51,290 nt of DNA, from NCBI GenBank assembly GCA_022819745.1, contig JAJEGS010000031.1:1-51290 (forward strand). Reading direction: 5' to 3'. Position 1 is the first letter of the stretch; the number at the start of each line of letters is the position of its first letter. Under the pieces are notes generated by a model. It searched no databases and was not told where the DNA came from. It worked only from the letters and a program-made list of their open reading frames with translations. The translations under genes and the position numbers were made by a program. The DNA comes from Candidatus Latescibacterota bacterium (lineage in GTDB: Bacteria; Latescibacterota; UBA2968; UBA8231). Positions 15,784-25,120 of this stretch are shown piece by piece.

Positions 15784-18700
15784 TCACCCGCCAAACTTAT
15801 AGGACACAGCCAGCTTCAATCGCCGTCCCTTGGGATCGTGCGTAAAGCCATCGTACGCCTGCTCAATGTTGACCAGCGGCGGCATCGTGTCGAGCAAGTT
15901 CATCCCCGACAGCGCGATATTGACGCCCTCGGACAAGTCCCACAGAAAGCTCACATCCCAAGTGACGAACGAGTCAATGGTACCGAATACCTCTTTAACG
16001 GCATCATTACCGGAGTTCATCGATCCCCGGTCCTCGTACGACGAAATGTAGTTCAAAAAGCTCACGAGACGGTAGCCTTCCCAGTGATAGCCCGCCGACA
16101 CTTGACCCTTCAACTTCGGTAGAGAGGTTGCAATGGGATTGCCAAAGTTCAGGTAGCCGGCCGCGTCTGCCCCCTCTTGCAACACCAAGTTGCCGAGCAT
16201 CAGGGCCTTCGTCTGGTATTCCAGCGTGTACGTAGCGTCCAAGTTGAGCGAAAATTCTCCTGCTCCGGCGTCCGCATGCCCGCCCAAATGCAAATCAATT
16301 CCCGAGGTCTTGACCCCTGGCCAATTGACGATATCAACTTGTACCCGCTCCAATTCGGAGGCCGCGCACGTGCCAGTACCTATCCCGTCCGGGCAGACAA
16401 TGAACTGCTTCAGGGCCTCATTATTGGCTTCATCGGCATATAAGGCAGTAATAGCCCCGTGCGGCATGGCCCCGATGACATCCTTAAAATCGTAGCTCCA
16501 GTAGTCAAACGTCGCATCAAAGCCTTCCTCAGTGACTAAGACGAAGCCCGCATTATAGGTAAAAGCCTGTTCGGGTTTGAGGTCTTTACTGCCGAATCGG
16601 TCCACCGTTTGATAGGCACCCGTCTCATTGATCCACTCGAGCGTCGAAAGCGGGTTTTCATTTACGTCGTCCAGCGATGGCGTGCGAAACGTCGTCTGCA
16701 CTGAGCCGCGCAGAAACACGGATTGAGTCGGCGATTCCACTAGCTGATAGCGCCAGCCAAACTTGGGGTCGAAACTGCTCGCCACATCGTGGAACTCGTA
16801 GTTGGCCGCGAGCTGGGTATCAAAGCGCGATCCCAAGCTCAGGGGAACCTCGACAAAGAAGCGATGCACGGTCTGCGATTCATCATACGGCCGATTCACA
16901 TTGGTGAACGCATAGGGACCGAACCTGTCCTCGGCTGAGCACCCGTCATCGCCCACCACCGGACAGGGGTTGATGGTCACATCACCCTCGTCGTTGGGAT
17001 CGCCGCTAGCATTGAGCAGACGGAACTGGTAGCCAGCCGCGTAACTAGCCACATCCTCAATCCAAGTTCCACTCAGCGTCGCATCGGCGACCAGCAGATC
17101 CGCGGTGCTCTGTAGATCGACTTCATTATCTGCCAGCCAGTGCCGCAACTCGGGGCTGTTGGCAAGGTTGGCGCGATAATCGGGATTCGCTTGGCTTGCA
17201 AACTCCGCGCCATATTGATCCGCGAACTCGATGGCATTGCCGAAGGGGTTGTAGTACTGGCAATCGCCCTGACCCGCCACTTGGCCGTTGAGTGGGCCGA
17301 GCCTCATCCCTGCAAGAGACTCGTTATCCGCCTCCACGCCAACACCACAATCGGGCCCGCCAAACCCGCGGAAGCCGAGGAATATCCGCTCGATGTACAC
17401 CCCCGGCAGATTGTAGTTGCCCTCGGTGCGGGAATAGGAGAGACCTAAATCAAAATGGGTACTTTGACCTAGGTCTCCATTGGCAGAAGCCGCCACGCGC
17501 AAAGTGCGAGAGTCGCGGCCCAGTATGCGCCCAGGACCGGAGTTGCCAAATGGACGGCCATTGAAATACCAGTTCTCGCCGCCTTGGCATTCGTTGTAAT
17601 ACAGGTCGCCTTCCTCAGCACCGTAGTCCGCACAGAATGCCTCCCGGCCCGGATGGTTGGGCGCGACCTCCATGATGCTCGTATCTGTCAAGGGAAAGGG
17701 AGGATACGAAGGCGTGGTGTACCACTCGGGAATCTCAGCTTGGGCAACCAGACCCTCTAAGTGATACTCCGTGCCATTGCCCAACTCGCCGTTGATCTCG
17801 GCAAAAGCGCGCATATGGCTCATGTCCTCGATCAAATTCTCGTACTGCTGATAGCGAAAGCGGCAAGTCCAAGATTCCCGGAAGCCGCCAAACTGCTCGC
17901 AACGCGGGGCGTGGATGGCAGCGGTCCACGGGGCTGGCGCGCCAACCGCAAAGGTCCCCGGATTGCCCAAGCTCGACCATCCAAGGCGCTGCCCGCCGCC
18001 ATGCCACGGCTGCAACAAGTAGTCCCTCTCGGAGGCCGGCAGCGCCTGACGCCCTCTCCATTCTCCAGCAACAACCGCATGAGCCGCGCCGATCTTCCCA
18101 CCCCAGATCGCGCCGACGTTGGAATCGCCCGCGCCAGCGATATACTCGTGCGCACCCGAGACCTCAAAACCCTCAAAGTCGGCGCGAGTTAAAAAATTGG
18201 CGACACCTGCCACCGCATCCGACCCATAGATGGCCGAGGCCCCTTCTTTGAGCACCTCGACCCGATCCACGGCAATAGAGGGAATGGCATTCACATCGAC
18301 GAAGCGCCCGCCGATCAAGCGCGCCGGGACATAGGTCTGGCGGCGGCTGTTGATCAACACCAGCGTCCGCGAGGCTCCCAGACCGCGCAGATTGACGTTG
18401 GCAATGCTCTCGGAAAGAGTGGCGGCTTGGTTGGCATTGTACCAACTGCTGCGCTCGCCGATCACTCCGTGACTGGCGCTCAAGTTCTTGAAGAAATCAA
18501 CCGCCTGCGGCGACCCTTGCTCGGCCATCTTGTCCCGGCCAGTCACCGCAACAGCATAGGTCGAACTAACGTGAGAGTTCTTAACAGCCGTGCCGGTCAC
18601 CGCCAACTCTTCGAGGAGCAGTGCAGAGGGTTTTATCCGCAACTCGACGGTCGCGGTTTGCCCAGCCTCTACCACAACCGTGGCAGTCGCCGACGAGTAG

Positions 18701-18948
18701 CCGATCAATTCAGCGCGCAATTGGTGCTCGCCCACCGGCACGTCGGCCATAGTAAACTGACCCTGTGCGTCCGACATCCCGCCTAGGTCCAAGGCCGGGA
18801 TATAGACTAAGGCCGTCTCCAGCGCCTGACCGCTATCGTCGTCAACTACAGTGACGACGATAGTACCTGTCGCTTGCGTCCACGCCGGCGCAGCCCAAAC
18901 CAAAGCCGCGGCGACTAGCACCAAAAAGTGCCTATGCAAAAATTTCAT
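15784..18948 (-). CDS. TonB-dependent outer-membrane receptor with CarboxypepD_reg-like N-terminus
   Basis: 1054 residues. Signal peptide 1 to about 26 (MKFLHRHFLVLVAAALVWAA), CarboxypepD_reg-like domain about 28-110 (SGQALETALVYIP, with GYSSATATV), TonB plug domain about 125-250 (NLRGLGASRTLVLINSRR, VEVLKEGASAIYGSDAVAG), then a 22-strand-type barrel to the C-terminus (LKLAVSYKFGG). Long extracellular loops contain Cys pairs and acidic DxD-rich stretches. It imports a large or scarce ligand across the outer membrane, powered by TonB; the ligand is not deducible. The start has a textbook AAGGAGG site 6 bases upstream. It lies 78 bases downstream of the BCCT gene on the same strand, so the two could be co-transcribed. 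Confidence 0.9.
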   Translation of the reverse strand: MKFLHRHFLVLVAAALVWAAPAWTQATGTIVVTVVDDDSGQALETALVYIPALDLGGMSDAQGQFTMADVPVGEHQLRAELIGYSSATATVVVEAGQTATVELRIKPSALLLEELAVTGTAVKNSHVSSTYAVAVTGRDKMAEQGSPQAVDFFKNLSASHGVIGERSSWYNANQAATLSESIANVNLRGLGASRTLVLINSRRQTYVPARLIGGRFVDVNAIPSIAVDRVEVLKEGASAIYGSDAVAGVANFLTRADFEGFEVSGAHEYIAGAGDSNVGAIWGGKIGAAHAVVAGEWRGRQALPASERDYLLQPWHGGGQRLGWSSLGNPGTFAVGAPAPWTAAIHAPRCEQFGGFRESWTCRFRYQQYENLIEDMSHMRAFAEINGELGNGTEYHLEGLVAQAEIPEWYTTPSYPPFPLTDTSIMEVAPNHPGREAFCADYGAEEGDLYYNECQGGENWYFNGRPFGNSGPGRILGRDSRTLRVAASANGDLGQSTHFDLGLSYSRTEGNYNLPGVYIERIFLGFRGFGGPDCGVGVEADNESLAGMRLGPLNGQVAGQGDCQYYNPFGNAIEFADQYGAEFASQANPDYRANLANSPELRHWLADNEVDLQSTADLLVADATLSGTWIEDVASYAAGYQFRLLNASGDPNDEGDVTINPCPVVGDDGCSAEDRFGPYAFTNVNRPYDESQTVHRFFVEVPLSLGSRFDTQLAANYEFHDVASSFDPKFGWRYQLVESPTQSVFLRGSVQTTFRTPSLDDVNENPLSTLEWINETGAYQTVDRFGSKDLKPEQAFTYNAGFVLVTEEGFDATFDYWSYDFKDVIGAMPHGAITALYADEANNEALKQFIVCPDGIGTGTCAASELERVQVDIVNWPGVKTSGIDLHLGGHADAGAGEFSLNLDATYTLEYQTKALMLGNLVLQEGADAAGYLNFGNPIATSLPKLKGQVSAGYHWEGYRLVSFLNYISSYEDRGSMNSGNDAVKEVFGTIDSFVTWDVSFLWDLSEGVNIALSGMNLLDTMPPLVNIEQAYDGFTHDPKGRRLKLAVSYKFGG

Positions 18949-19026
18949 CGTAGGCCTCCTTCATTTAAGAGTGGGTGTATATCTTCATTCTAAGAATTCG
19001 TTTTGTAACGTTTACTCCGTCAGCAT

Positions 19027-20586
19027 TCAGTGCCCTGTACGCACTTCGCTGCGCAGCCCCATCCAGACACAGACGGCCATTCCCAAGAGCACCAAGGCAA
19101 ACGGAAAGCCCGTTGCGAGCGAAGCCGCCTGCAGCGAATTCAGCCCTCCGCCAAGTAGGAGGGCGATAGCAACTAACCCCTCAATCGTACACCAAAAAAC
19201 CCGCTGTGCTACCGGAGCATCTACTCTGCCACCGGCTGCAATGGTATCGACAATCAACGAGCCGGAATCCGACGAGGTAACAAAAAATACGATGGTCAGC
19301 AAGAGCGCCACCGATGAAAGCAACTTGGTCAGCGGGAGTTGGTCGAACATCTTGAACAATGCGATTTCCAGCTTCCACGCCGCAACATTCTCGGTTACAC
19401 CTGTGTAGCCCCCAACGATGTGCTGATGGAGGGCCGCGCCGCCAAAGGTGCCAAACCACAGCAGGCATAACACCAGCGGCGGAATGAGGACAAAAATCGC
19501 AAATTCGCGCACGGTGCGGCCCTTGGAAATGCGGGCGATAAACGTGCCGACGAAAGGTGCCCAAGCAAACCACCAAGCCAAGTAGAATGTCGTCCAACCA
19601 TGCAGAAAACCCACGTCCTCGCGCCCGACCCAATTGCTGAGCGGCACAATTTTGGCGAGATAGCTGCCGAGTGCAGCGAATATACTGCGGAAAATGTAGA
19701 GCGTCGGCCCGAGCACAATAACCGTTAGCAGCAACAACAACGCGAGAATGATGTTGAACTGGCTAAGGCGCTTGATCCCAACATTAATACCCGCCAATAC
19801 CGATGTCAGTGCGATGGATGTAATCACCACAATCAGCACCACCATAGTGGTGTTGTTCGCGGGAACACCGAACAGATAATGCAGACCAGAGGTTAGCTGC
19901 TTAACTCCCAAGCCAAGCGAGGTTGCAAGCCCGAACAGACCGGCGAAGATGGCAAACGTATCGATGACATGGCCAGGCCAGCCCCAGATGCGGTCGCCGA
20001 ACAAGGGATAGAACGCCGAGCGAATGGTGAGCGGCAATCCGCGATTGTAGGCGAAGTACGCGAGAGCAAGTCCCACGACGCCGTAAGCTCCCCAACCGTG
20101 CAGCCCCCAGTGAAAAACGGTTGCCGCGATGCCGACGGCCGCGGCTTCTTCTGTTCCGGCAGCGATGCCAAGCGGTGGACTCTGGAAGTAGTAGATCGGC
20201 TCGGCCGCGCCGTAAAACAGCAGACCGATACCCACACCAGCGGCAAAGAGCATGGCGAACCAAGTTGCGTTGGAGTATTCGGGTTTTGCATCGGCCCCTC
20301 CGAGGCGCACCTTGCCGAGCGGTGAACAGGCTACATACAGACAAAAGAGCAGGAGAAAATTAGCGGTAATTAGGAAAAACCAATCGAGATTTACAGTCAG
20401 CCACTCGCGGGTATTTTCGAAAACTTCCGTCGCGGCTTCTTGGAAGACGAGCGCCCCAGTAACAAAAGCGACAATGGTGATACTGGAAATTGTGAATACT
20501 GGGGTCAGATAGATATCTAAACCGAATAGCTTCTTGTGGCCCCCGTCATCTAACGGCTGTAACTGTTCTCCTTCGCTTATTCCCAA
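19027..20586 (-). CDS. BCCT-family betaine/carnitine/choline transporter
   Basis: 519 residues with about 12 hydrophobic helices. Family signatures are FAAGVGIGLLFYGAAEP (about 115-131), the tryptophan-rich TM8 motif FYLAWWFAWAPFVGTF and FVTSSDSGSLIVDT near the C-terminus. BCCT carriers bring in trimethylammonium compounds (glycine betaine, choline, carnitine) with Na+ or H+. N- and C-terminal tails are short, so an osmosensing extension is absent and a nutritional role is plausible. The start is a TTG preceded by AAGGAGGAG, though the spacing is tight (about 4 bases). Together with the methylamine operon in the same window it suggests use of methylated amines, but the two loci are 8 kb apart and separately transcribed. 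Confidence 0.88.
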   Translation of the reverse strand: MGISEGEQLQPLDDGGHKKLFGLDIYLTPVFTISSITIVAFVTGALVFQEAATEVFENTREWLTVNLDWFFLITANFLLLFCLYVACSPLGKVRLGGADAKPEYSNATWFAMLFAAGVGIGLLFYGAAEPIYYFQSPPLGIAAGTEEAAAVGIAATVFHWGLHGWGAYGVVGLALAYFAYNRGLPLTIRSAFYPLFGDRIWGWPGHVIDTFAIFAGLFGLATSLGLGVKQLTSGLHYLFGVPANNTTMVVLIVVITSIALTSVLAGINVGIKRLSQFNIILALLLLLTVIVLGPTLYIFRSIFAALGSYLAKIVPLSNWVGREDVGFLHGWTTFYLAWWFAWAPFVGTFIARISKGRTVREFAIFVLIPPLVLCLLWFGTFGGAALHQHIVGGYTGVTENVAAWKLEIALFKMFDQLPLTKLLSSVALLLTIVFFVTSSDSGSLIVDTIAAGGRVDAPVAQRVFWCTIEGLVAIALLLGGGLNSLQAASLATGFPFALVLLGMAVCVWMGLRSEVRTGH

Positions 20587-20910
20587 AACTCCTCCTTTCT
20601 TGGGAACTTAGGAGTATTAACCCAACTCGGCGTTGTTGGTGCATGAGCGGACGATTTTGTTCCGTAGCGCCGTAAAACAAAAAGGCTCCTTGTTAGATTG
20701 GACATGACTTTTTAGGAGTCGATGCTTCTTCATACAAGCAGCCTATTGTAGTCAAGGTATCGCCCCCTCCGTCCCCTGTCAAGGCTTCGTCGCCGCTCAA
20801 TGGCGGACTCTTTGAACCTGCAAACCGCACCCTTTCACCGAGCTAACTGCGGCGCTGCTGTTGAAGTTGCCCATGTTACTCGTATATTTTCTTTTAAAGA
20901 AACGAGCGTT
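20587..20910. other. Divergent intergenic region between BCCT and PQQ-type dehydrogenase genes
   Basis: 324 bases without a convincing gene. The BCCT end holds the AAGGAGGAG ribosome-binding site and a 6-bp TCCCAA/TTGGGA stem (20580-20604 region). The middle carries A/T-rich stretches (AAAACAAAAAGG, CTTTTTAGGAG) with no recognisable riboswitch or RNA gene. The right end holds the promoter listed separately. I see no clear promoter for the BCCT gene. Confidence 0.5.
20861..20888 (+). promoter_or_regulatory. Candidate promoter of the secreted PQQ-type dehydrogenase
   Basis: TTGAAG (20861-20866), a 16-base spacer and TATATT (20883-20888) lie 22 bases before the chosen ATG. Its position supports starting translation at 20911 rather than at the upstream in-frame ATG at 20800, which would lie before this promoter. 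Confidence 0.45.
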
Positions 20911-22893
20911 ATGAGATCAGTAATAGGATACCTCATGGGGTTGCTCTTAGTGGTCAATGCCAGCGCCCAGCCACTGGTCGAGGGGCGGGTGCGACTGGCT
21001 GCGGGGCAACCGATCGCCAACGCGCAGGTGCGGCTGTTCGACGCCACCGATCTGCGCCGCTCGGTCCGCACTATCACCGATGAAACCGGCTATTTCGCCC
21101 TGCCTCTAGCGGCATTGAGTGCGACTGCTCTGCCGCAACAATTTTACCTAGGGCAGAATTACCCCAACCCATTCAACCCTTCCACAATCATTCCCTATCA
21201 ACTGCCGGTTTCGACTCGCGTGCGGCTAGAAGTGCTAAACATCCTAGGGCAACGCTTGGCGACGTTGGTGGATGCGGAGCAGCCAGCGGGCTTTCACACG
21301 GCGACGTGGGATGGCACGGACGCGTCGGGGCGAGGCGCCGCGGCAGGAGTGTATCTGTATCGGCTGGTTGGCGATGAGGTGCGCTTGACTCGGTCGATGG
21401 TGCTGCTCGACGGGGCAGTTGGGGCCGCCTCTGAGGGACCGGTAAGCACGGAGTTGGGAGGCACAGAGCCATCAGACTTGGCGCAGGTCTATGGATTGAC
21501 CGTCTCAGGCCAAGGCTTGATCCCCTACGTGGACCCGGCCCTTCGGGTGGGGACCGAGGCTGTCGATATTGTAGTCGCATCACTCGACAGCTTTCCCCAA
21601 GATCAAGGAGCGGCGAGCAGGCTACTAGGCGACCTTGATAACAACGGTCGCGTTGATTGGGCCGATGCGCTGCTAGCCGTCCTGTACAGCGAAGATTCCT
21701 CCATCGCTCTACCCAACAACGGCGATATATCCTTGGGCGATGTCAGTCAAGACGGACAAATTGACCTAGCCGACGCCCAGCTTATCGAGGCGTATAGCAT
21801 CGATCCGTTCCACCCGTTGCTGCCTGGGTGGATCGGCAAGTCGGTGGACCCGCCACCACCCGAAGACCCGCGCCTGACGCAGATCGAGTTGCCGGAAGGG
21901 TTCCACATCCGCGTGTACGCCAAAGGGGTACCCGGCGCTCGCTCGCTGAGCCTCAGCCCAGATGGCACCCTATTCGTCGGCACCCGGTCCGGCGGTCGTG
22001 TGTACGCAGTGCGCGACGAAGACAAAGACCACAAGGCCGAGCGCGTCATCATCCTCGCAAGCGGTCTGAACAGACCCAACGGTGTCGCCTTCAAGGACGG
22101 CGACCTGTACGTAGCCGAAATCAGCCGCATCCTGCGCTATCGCGCTATCGAAGCGCATCTCGACAACCCGCCGCAACCGGAGATCGTCAACGACTCTTTC
22201 CCAACAGACCGCGCCCACGGCTGGAAGTTCATCCGCTTTGGCCCCGACAGTTTGCTGTACGTGCCGGTCGGCGCGCCGTGCAACATCTGCGCTTCCCCCG
22301 ATCCGTACGCATCGATCGGCAGGTTGGATCCTTCCACGGGCGACTTCGAGGTCGTGTCCCGAGGCGTGCGCAATACCGTCGGCTTCGACTGGCACCCAGA
22401 AACAGGAGAAATGTGGTTCACGGAAAACGGCAGAGACTGGATGGGCGACGATCTGCCGCCAGACGAACTGAACCGAGTAACCGCCGATGGGCAGCACTTC
22501 GGCTATCCCTACTGCCACGGCACCAACATCGCCGATCCAGCTTTCGGCGCTCAGCGCGGCTGCGGCGAGTTCGTTCCACCAGTCCAAGAACTCGGTCCGC
22601 ACGTAGCAGCCCTCGGGATGCGCTTTTACACTGGCAACATGTTTCCGACGGAATACCGCAATCAAATCTTCATCGCCGAACACGGCTCGTGGAATCGCAC
22701 TCGCAAGATTGGCTACCGTCTCACTCTAGTGCGTTTGGCCGCCGATGGAGCGGTCAGCTACGAGCCGTTCGCCGAAGGCTGGCTACAGGGAGAATCGAAC
22801 TGGGGCCGGCCGGTTGATGTTTTAGTAATGCCCGATGGTTCACTGCTAGTCTCGGACGATCAAGCCGGTCTAATCTACCGGATCAGTTACTGA
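20911..22893 (+). CDS. Secreted sorbosone/glucose dehydrogenase-like beta-propeller with FlgD-like and dockerin-type domains
   Basis: 660 residues from the ATG at 20911, which opens a clear signal peptide (MRSVIGYLMGLLLVVNASAQ). Order: a short CnaB-like segment (VEGRVRLAAGQPIANAQV), a FlgD-like/T9SS-type domain (YPNPFNPST, then GTDASGRGAAAGVYLYRL), two dockerin-type Ca-binding repeats (GDLDNNGRVDWADALL and GDVSQDGQIDLADAQLI), then from about residue 310 a GSDH-type propeller (FHIRVYAKGVPGARSLSLS, SGLNRPNGVAF, GVRNTVGFDWHPETGEMWF, WGRPVDVLV). It probably oxidises a sugar or sugar alcohol in the periplasm or outside the cell with PQQ. The sorting-type domain is normally at the extreme C-terminus; here it is near the N-terminus. 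It overlaps the convergent gene by 7 bases. Confidence 0.82.
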   Translation: MRSVIGYLMGLLLVVNASAQPLVEGRVRLAAGQPIANAQVRLFDATDLRRSVRTITDETGYFALPLAALSATALPQQFYLGQNYPNPFNPSTIIPYQLPVSTRVRLEVLNILGQRLATLVDAEQPAGFHTATWDGTDASGRGAAAGVYLYRLVGDEVRLTRSMVLLDGAVGAASEGPVSTELGGTEPSDLAQVYGLTVSGQGLIPYVDPALRVGTEAVDIVVASLDSFPQDQGAASRLLGDLDNNGRVDWADALLAVLYSEDSSIALPNNGDISLGDVSQDGQIDLADAQLIEAYSIDPFHPLLPGWIGKSVDPPPPEDPRLTQIELPEGFHIRVYAKGVPGARSLSLSPDGTLFVGTRSGGRVYAVRDEDKDHKAERVIILASGLNRPNGVAFKDGDLYVAEISRILRYRAIEAHLDNPPQPEIVNDSFPTDRAHGWKFIRFGPDSLLYVPVGAPCNICASPDPYASIGRLDPSTGDFEVVSRGVRNTVGFDWHPETGEMWFTENGRDWMGDDLPPDELNRVTADGQHFGYPYCHGTNIADPAFGAQRGCGEFVPPVQELGPHVAALGMRFYTGNMFPTEYRNQIFIAEHGSWNRTRKIGYRLTLVRLAADGAVSYEPFAEGWLQGESNWGRPVDVLVMPDGSLLVSDDQAGLIYRISY

Positions 22894-23690
22894 GGCCGCG
22901 TGTACAATGCCTCGAAGCGGTCCTTGGCCTCCCACCCCAAGAGCCGCTTGGCCTTGTCGGGCCGGTACTTGTCGTGCGGCAGCCGTGCACAGATAAAGAA
23001 ATTTTCGTACGGCGACGGCATCTCGGGTGCCCGGAGCCCATACAAGAACGCCTCTCCGGTATCCTCCCACGAGGTCGAGTATGGATGCACGCCCTGCCCA
23101 TGTTCCTCGGGCAGGATTTCCCTCGGCCGAAAATCCGTATAGACAAAGGTGAGTACTTCCAGCCCTTCGCGCTCGGCAAACACGCGCGTAATGTATCCGC
23201 CGAGATACTTGCTCACTGCGTAGAGATCGTCGCCTGGATGCAGCGGGATGTCGGCTTCCACTTGGAAGTCGTTCCAATAGTCGGCGTTGTGGTTTAAGGA
23301 GGTGTGAAAAGGCCCTGTGTGGATCAGCCTTTTTATCCCGCAGGCCACGCAGGCTTTGGCCACGTTGTACGCGCCGACCATGTTGACTTGGAAGGCCAGT
23401 ACGGGATGCGGCCGGACGACGGATACATTGATCGCCGCATCCATGCCCTCGCAGGCGGCTAGCACTTGCGCGTAATCGGTAATATCGACGACCCGATTTT
23501 CGTGCGGCGGCCCCAACACCTCTGGGATCGGCGCTCGGGGACTTTGCGGTGGCGCGGACGCCACCTCAGTCATCGGCCGGAGATCAGTCACCCGCAACGT
23601 GTAGTGATCTTTGAGCGCGGCAATCGCCGACGCGCCGACCGGGCCACCCGCCCCAAACAACACCACCTTGCCTTCATCCACCGTTGCCAT
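22887..23690 (-). CDS. NAD-dependent epimerase/dehydratase-family (extended SDR) protein
   Basis: 267 residues. Rossmann fold with a GAGGPVGASAI glycine motif at about 13-23, a conserved VVRPHPVLAFQVNMVGAYNVAKACVAC-like region (residues about 90-118) and a YAVSK catalytic Tyr-xxx-Lys at about 156-160, as in nucleoside-diphosphate-sugar epimerases. The segment after it (TDFRPREILPEE) fits the substrate domain. The substrate cannot be identified. It is the last gene of the long minus-strand housekeeping run, 9 bases after another Rossmann gene, and its 3' end overlaps the convergent dehydrogenase gene by 7 bases, so read-through between the two would create antisense RNA. Confidence 0.75.
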   Translation of the reverse strand: MATVDEGKVVLFGAGGPVGASAIAALKDHYTLRVTDLRPMTEVASAPPQSPRAPIPEVLGPPHENRVVDITDYAQVLAACEGMDAAINVSVVRPHPVLAFQVNMVGAYNVAKACVACGIKRLIHTGPFHTSLNHNADYWNDFQVEADIPLHPGDDLYAVSKYLGGYITRVFAEREGLEVLTFVYTDFRPREILPEEHGQGVHPYSTSWEDTGEAFLYGLRAPEMPSPYENFFICARLPHDKYRPDKAKRLLGWEAKDRFEALYTRPQ

Positions 23691-23699
23691 GATACCCCA

Positions 23700-24299
23700 T
23701 TAAGCGAAGCGCCCGCTCGACGCCACGTGCGCCAGCGACCAGTGGTGCCCTTCGCGCTCGGCGGTAAGGGCTTGGCGCACCGCTTCCACAGCATCGTCAG
23801 CCGTGGTCTCCGCATCCAATTCGCCGAGTCGCAAACAGCGCACTTCGATCTGTCCGGTGCGAGCAATTTCGCGGCCAACTAATTCGGCCATAAGCGGCGC
23901 TAACGACCCGGCCTCGGCCCGTGGCAAAGCATTCCACTGTGGATCAACTATATACTCTTCCGGATAGTCGCGCAGCAAATCGAGATTGCTCAACAGCACC
24001 GCTTTCTCAATGCCGACGGCACAGGCCGCCGTCAGCGCCACGTAGGTACCCCGCGCCGCAGTATCGAGCACGACCCCTTCGTCGCCGCCAGCCGGATCGC
24101 CTTCCGCCGCGTGGACGATGGCCTCCACACCTGCCAGCGCCGGATCTAATGCCTCGCGCTGGAGCAAATCGACCTGCCGATAGCCAGCTAGGTCGCTGAT
24201 CTCTTCTGCGCCGAACGCCACCACCTCAAACTCCGCACCCAATTCAGCCGCTAGCAGCGCCCCCCAAGGACGATCCGCGCCGATTACCGCCACGCGCAT
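23700..24299 (-). CDS. Rossmann-fold NAD(P)-binding protein, epimerase-like
   Basis: 199 residues. MRVAVIGADRPWGALLAAEL is a dinucleotide-binding beta-alpha-beta start in which the third Gly of GxxGxxG is replaced (G-A-D-R-P-W-G). EAIVHAAEGDPAGG resembles the SDR 'VxHxAA' strand 4, and CAVGIEKAVLLSN resembles strand 5. There is no YxxxK; the region where it should be reads VDPQWNALPRAEA. It may therefore be a binding or regulatory homologue of the adjacent epimerase-like protein rather than an active enzyme. It is 10 bases after nadK and 9 bases before the epimerase gene. Function unknown. Confidence 0.6.
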   Translation of the reverse strand: MRVAVIGADRPWGALLAAELGAEFEVVAFGAEEISDLAGYRQVDLLQREALDPALAGVEAIVHAAEGDPAGGDEGVVLDTAARGTYVALTAACAVGIEKAVLLSNLDLLRDYPEEYIVDPQWNALPRAEAGSLAPLMAELVGREIARTGQIEVRCLRLGELDAETTADDAVEAVRQALTAEREGHHWSLAHVASSGRFA

Positions 24300-24309
24300 A
24301 GCATCTCTT

Positions 24310-25110
24310 CTACCAAGAAAGTTTCTCAGACAAGTTGTGAAAAAAGTACTTATCGTCGAGATATATCAGCCGCGCCGTGTGCTCCGCTTGACTGACGTAC
24401 ACTTCCTGCTCGGGATCTAGACTGCATATCTCGCGGCCATCGGCAATGAGCGCCATGTGGCTATCTACGGTCTCGGAACTGACGCGCAGCCGCACCCGTT
24501 TCTCGGCCGGTAGAATCAAAGTCCGCGATGTGAAGTTGTATTCGTTGATGCCGTCGAGTAACATGCAGCGCACTTCCGGCATAACCAGCGGCGCGCCCAT
24601 CGACAGCAACAGCCCAGTGCTACCCGTCGGCGTACCGACGACCACGCCGTCGCCGCGAATGGTGCGAATTTTGGCGTCGTCAACGAATACATCCGTAGAG
24701 AGCATTTTGTGGTGCGCCCGCAAGGTCACCTCGTTGAAGACCAGACTCTCGCCGCAGGGATGGCGGCAAGAGAGCACCAAGCGCTCGCTGACGAAGTACT
24801 GGCCATCGACTAAGAGCTGGACGATGCGTGCCAAATCCGTGCGATCCCCAGCGGTCAAAAAGCCAACGGTGCCAAAATTGATCGCCAGCACCGGCCGCTG
24901 CGGGAACCGCGCAAAAGCGCGCAGCACCGTACCGTCGCCGCCAAGCGCAACGACCAAATCCAAGTCGCCCGGGTGCTCATCCCCCTCGATAAAGCACACG
25001 GCGATCCCGTGCGCGGCAAATAGGTCGCGCACCTCGGCGACTGGATAGTCCAAATCCTGGTCGCGGGGCAGGACCCCAACCTTTTTCAGTTCGAGTTGCA
25101 CCGACGCCAA
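24310..25110 (-). CDS. nadK: NAD kinase
   Basis: 266 residues, typical bacterial length. It has the GGDGT motif at 57-61, AINFGTVGFLT (the family's NxGxxGFL), FNEVTLRAH (family NE/D motif) and the Gly-rich GDGVVVGTPTGSTGLLLSMGAP. It phosphorylates NAD to NADP and is cytosolic. Translation starts with an ATG 10 bases after the garR-like gene, within a run of minus-strand genes spaced 9 to 17 bases apart. The pairing with two Rossmann-fold genes downstream and a GarR-like dehydrogenase upstream gives a small nicotinamide-cofactor-related end to an otherwise lipid/translation operon, probably by chance. Confidence 0.93.
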   Translation of the reverse strand: MASVQLELKKVGVLPRDQDLDYPVAEVRDLFAAHGIAVCFIEGDEHPGDLDLVVALGGDGTVLRAFARFPQRPVLAINFGTVGFLTAGDRTDLARIVQLLVDGQYFVSERLVLSCRHPCGESLVFNEVTLRAHHKMLSTDVFVDDAKIRTIRGDGVVVGTPTGSTGLLLSMGAPLVMPEVRCMLLDGINEYNFTSRTLILPAEKRVRLRVSSETVDSHMALIADGREICSLDPEQEVYVSQAEHTARLIYLDDKYFFHNLSEKLSW

Positions 25111-25120
25111 CCTCGGAGGA

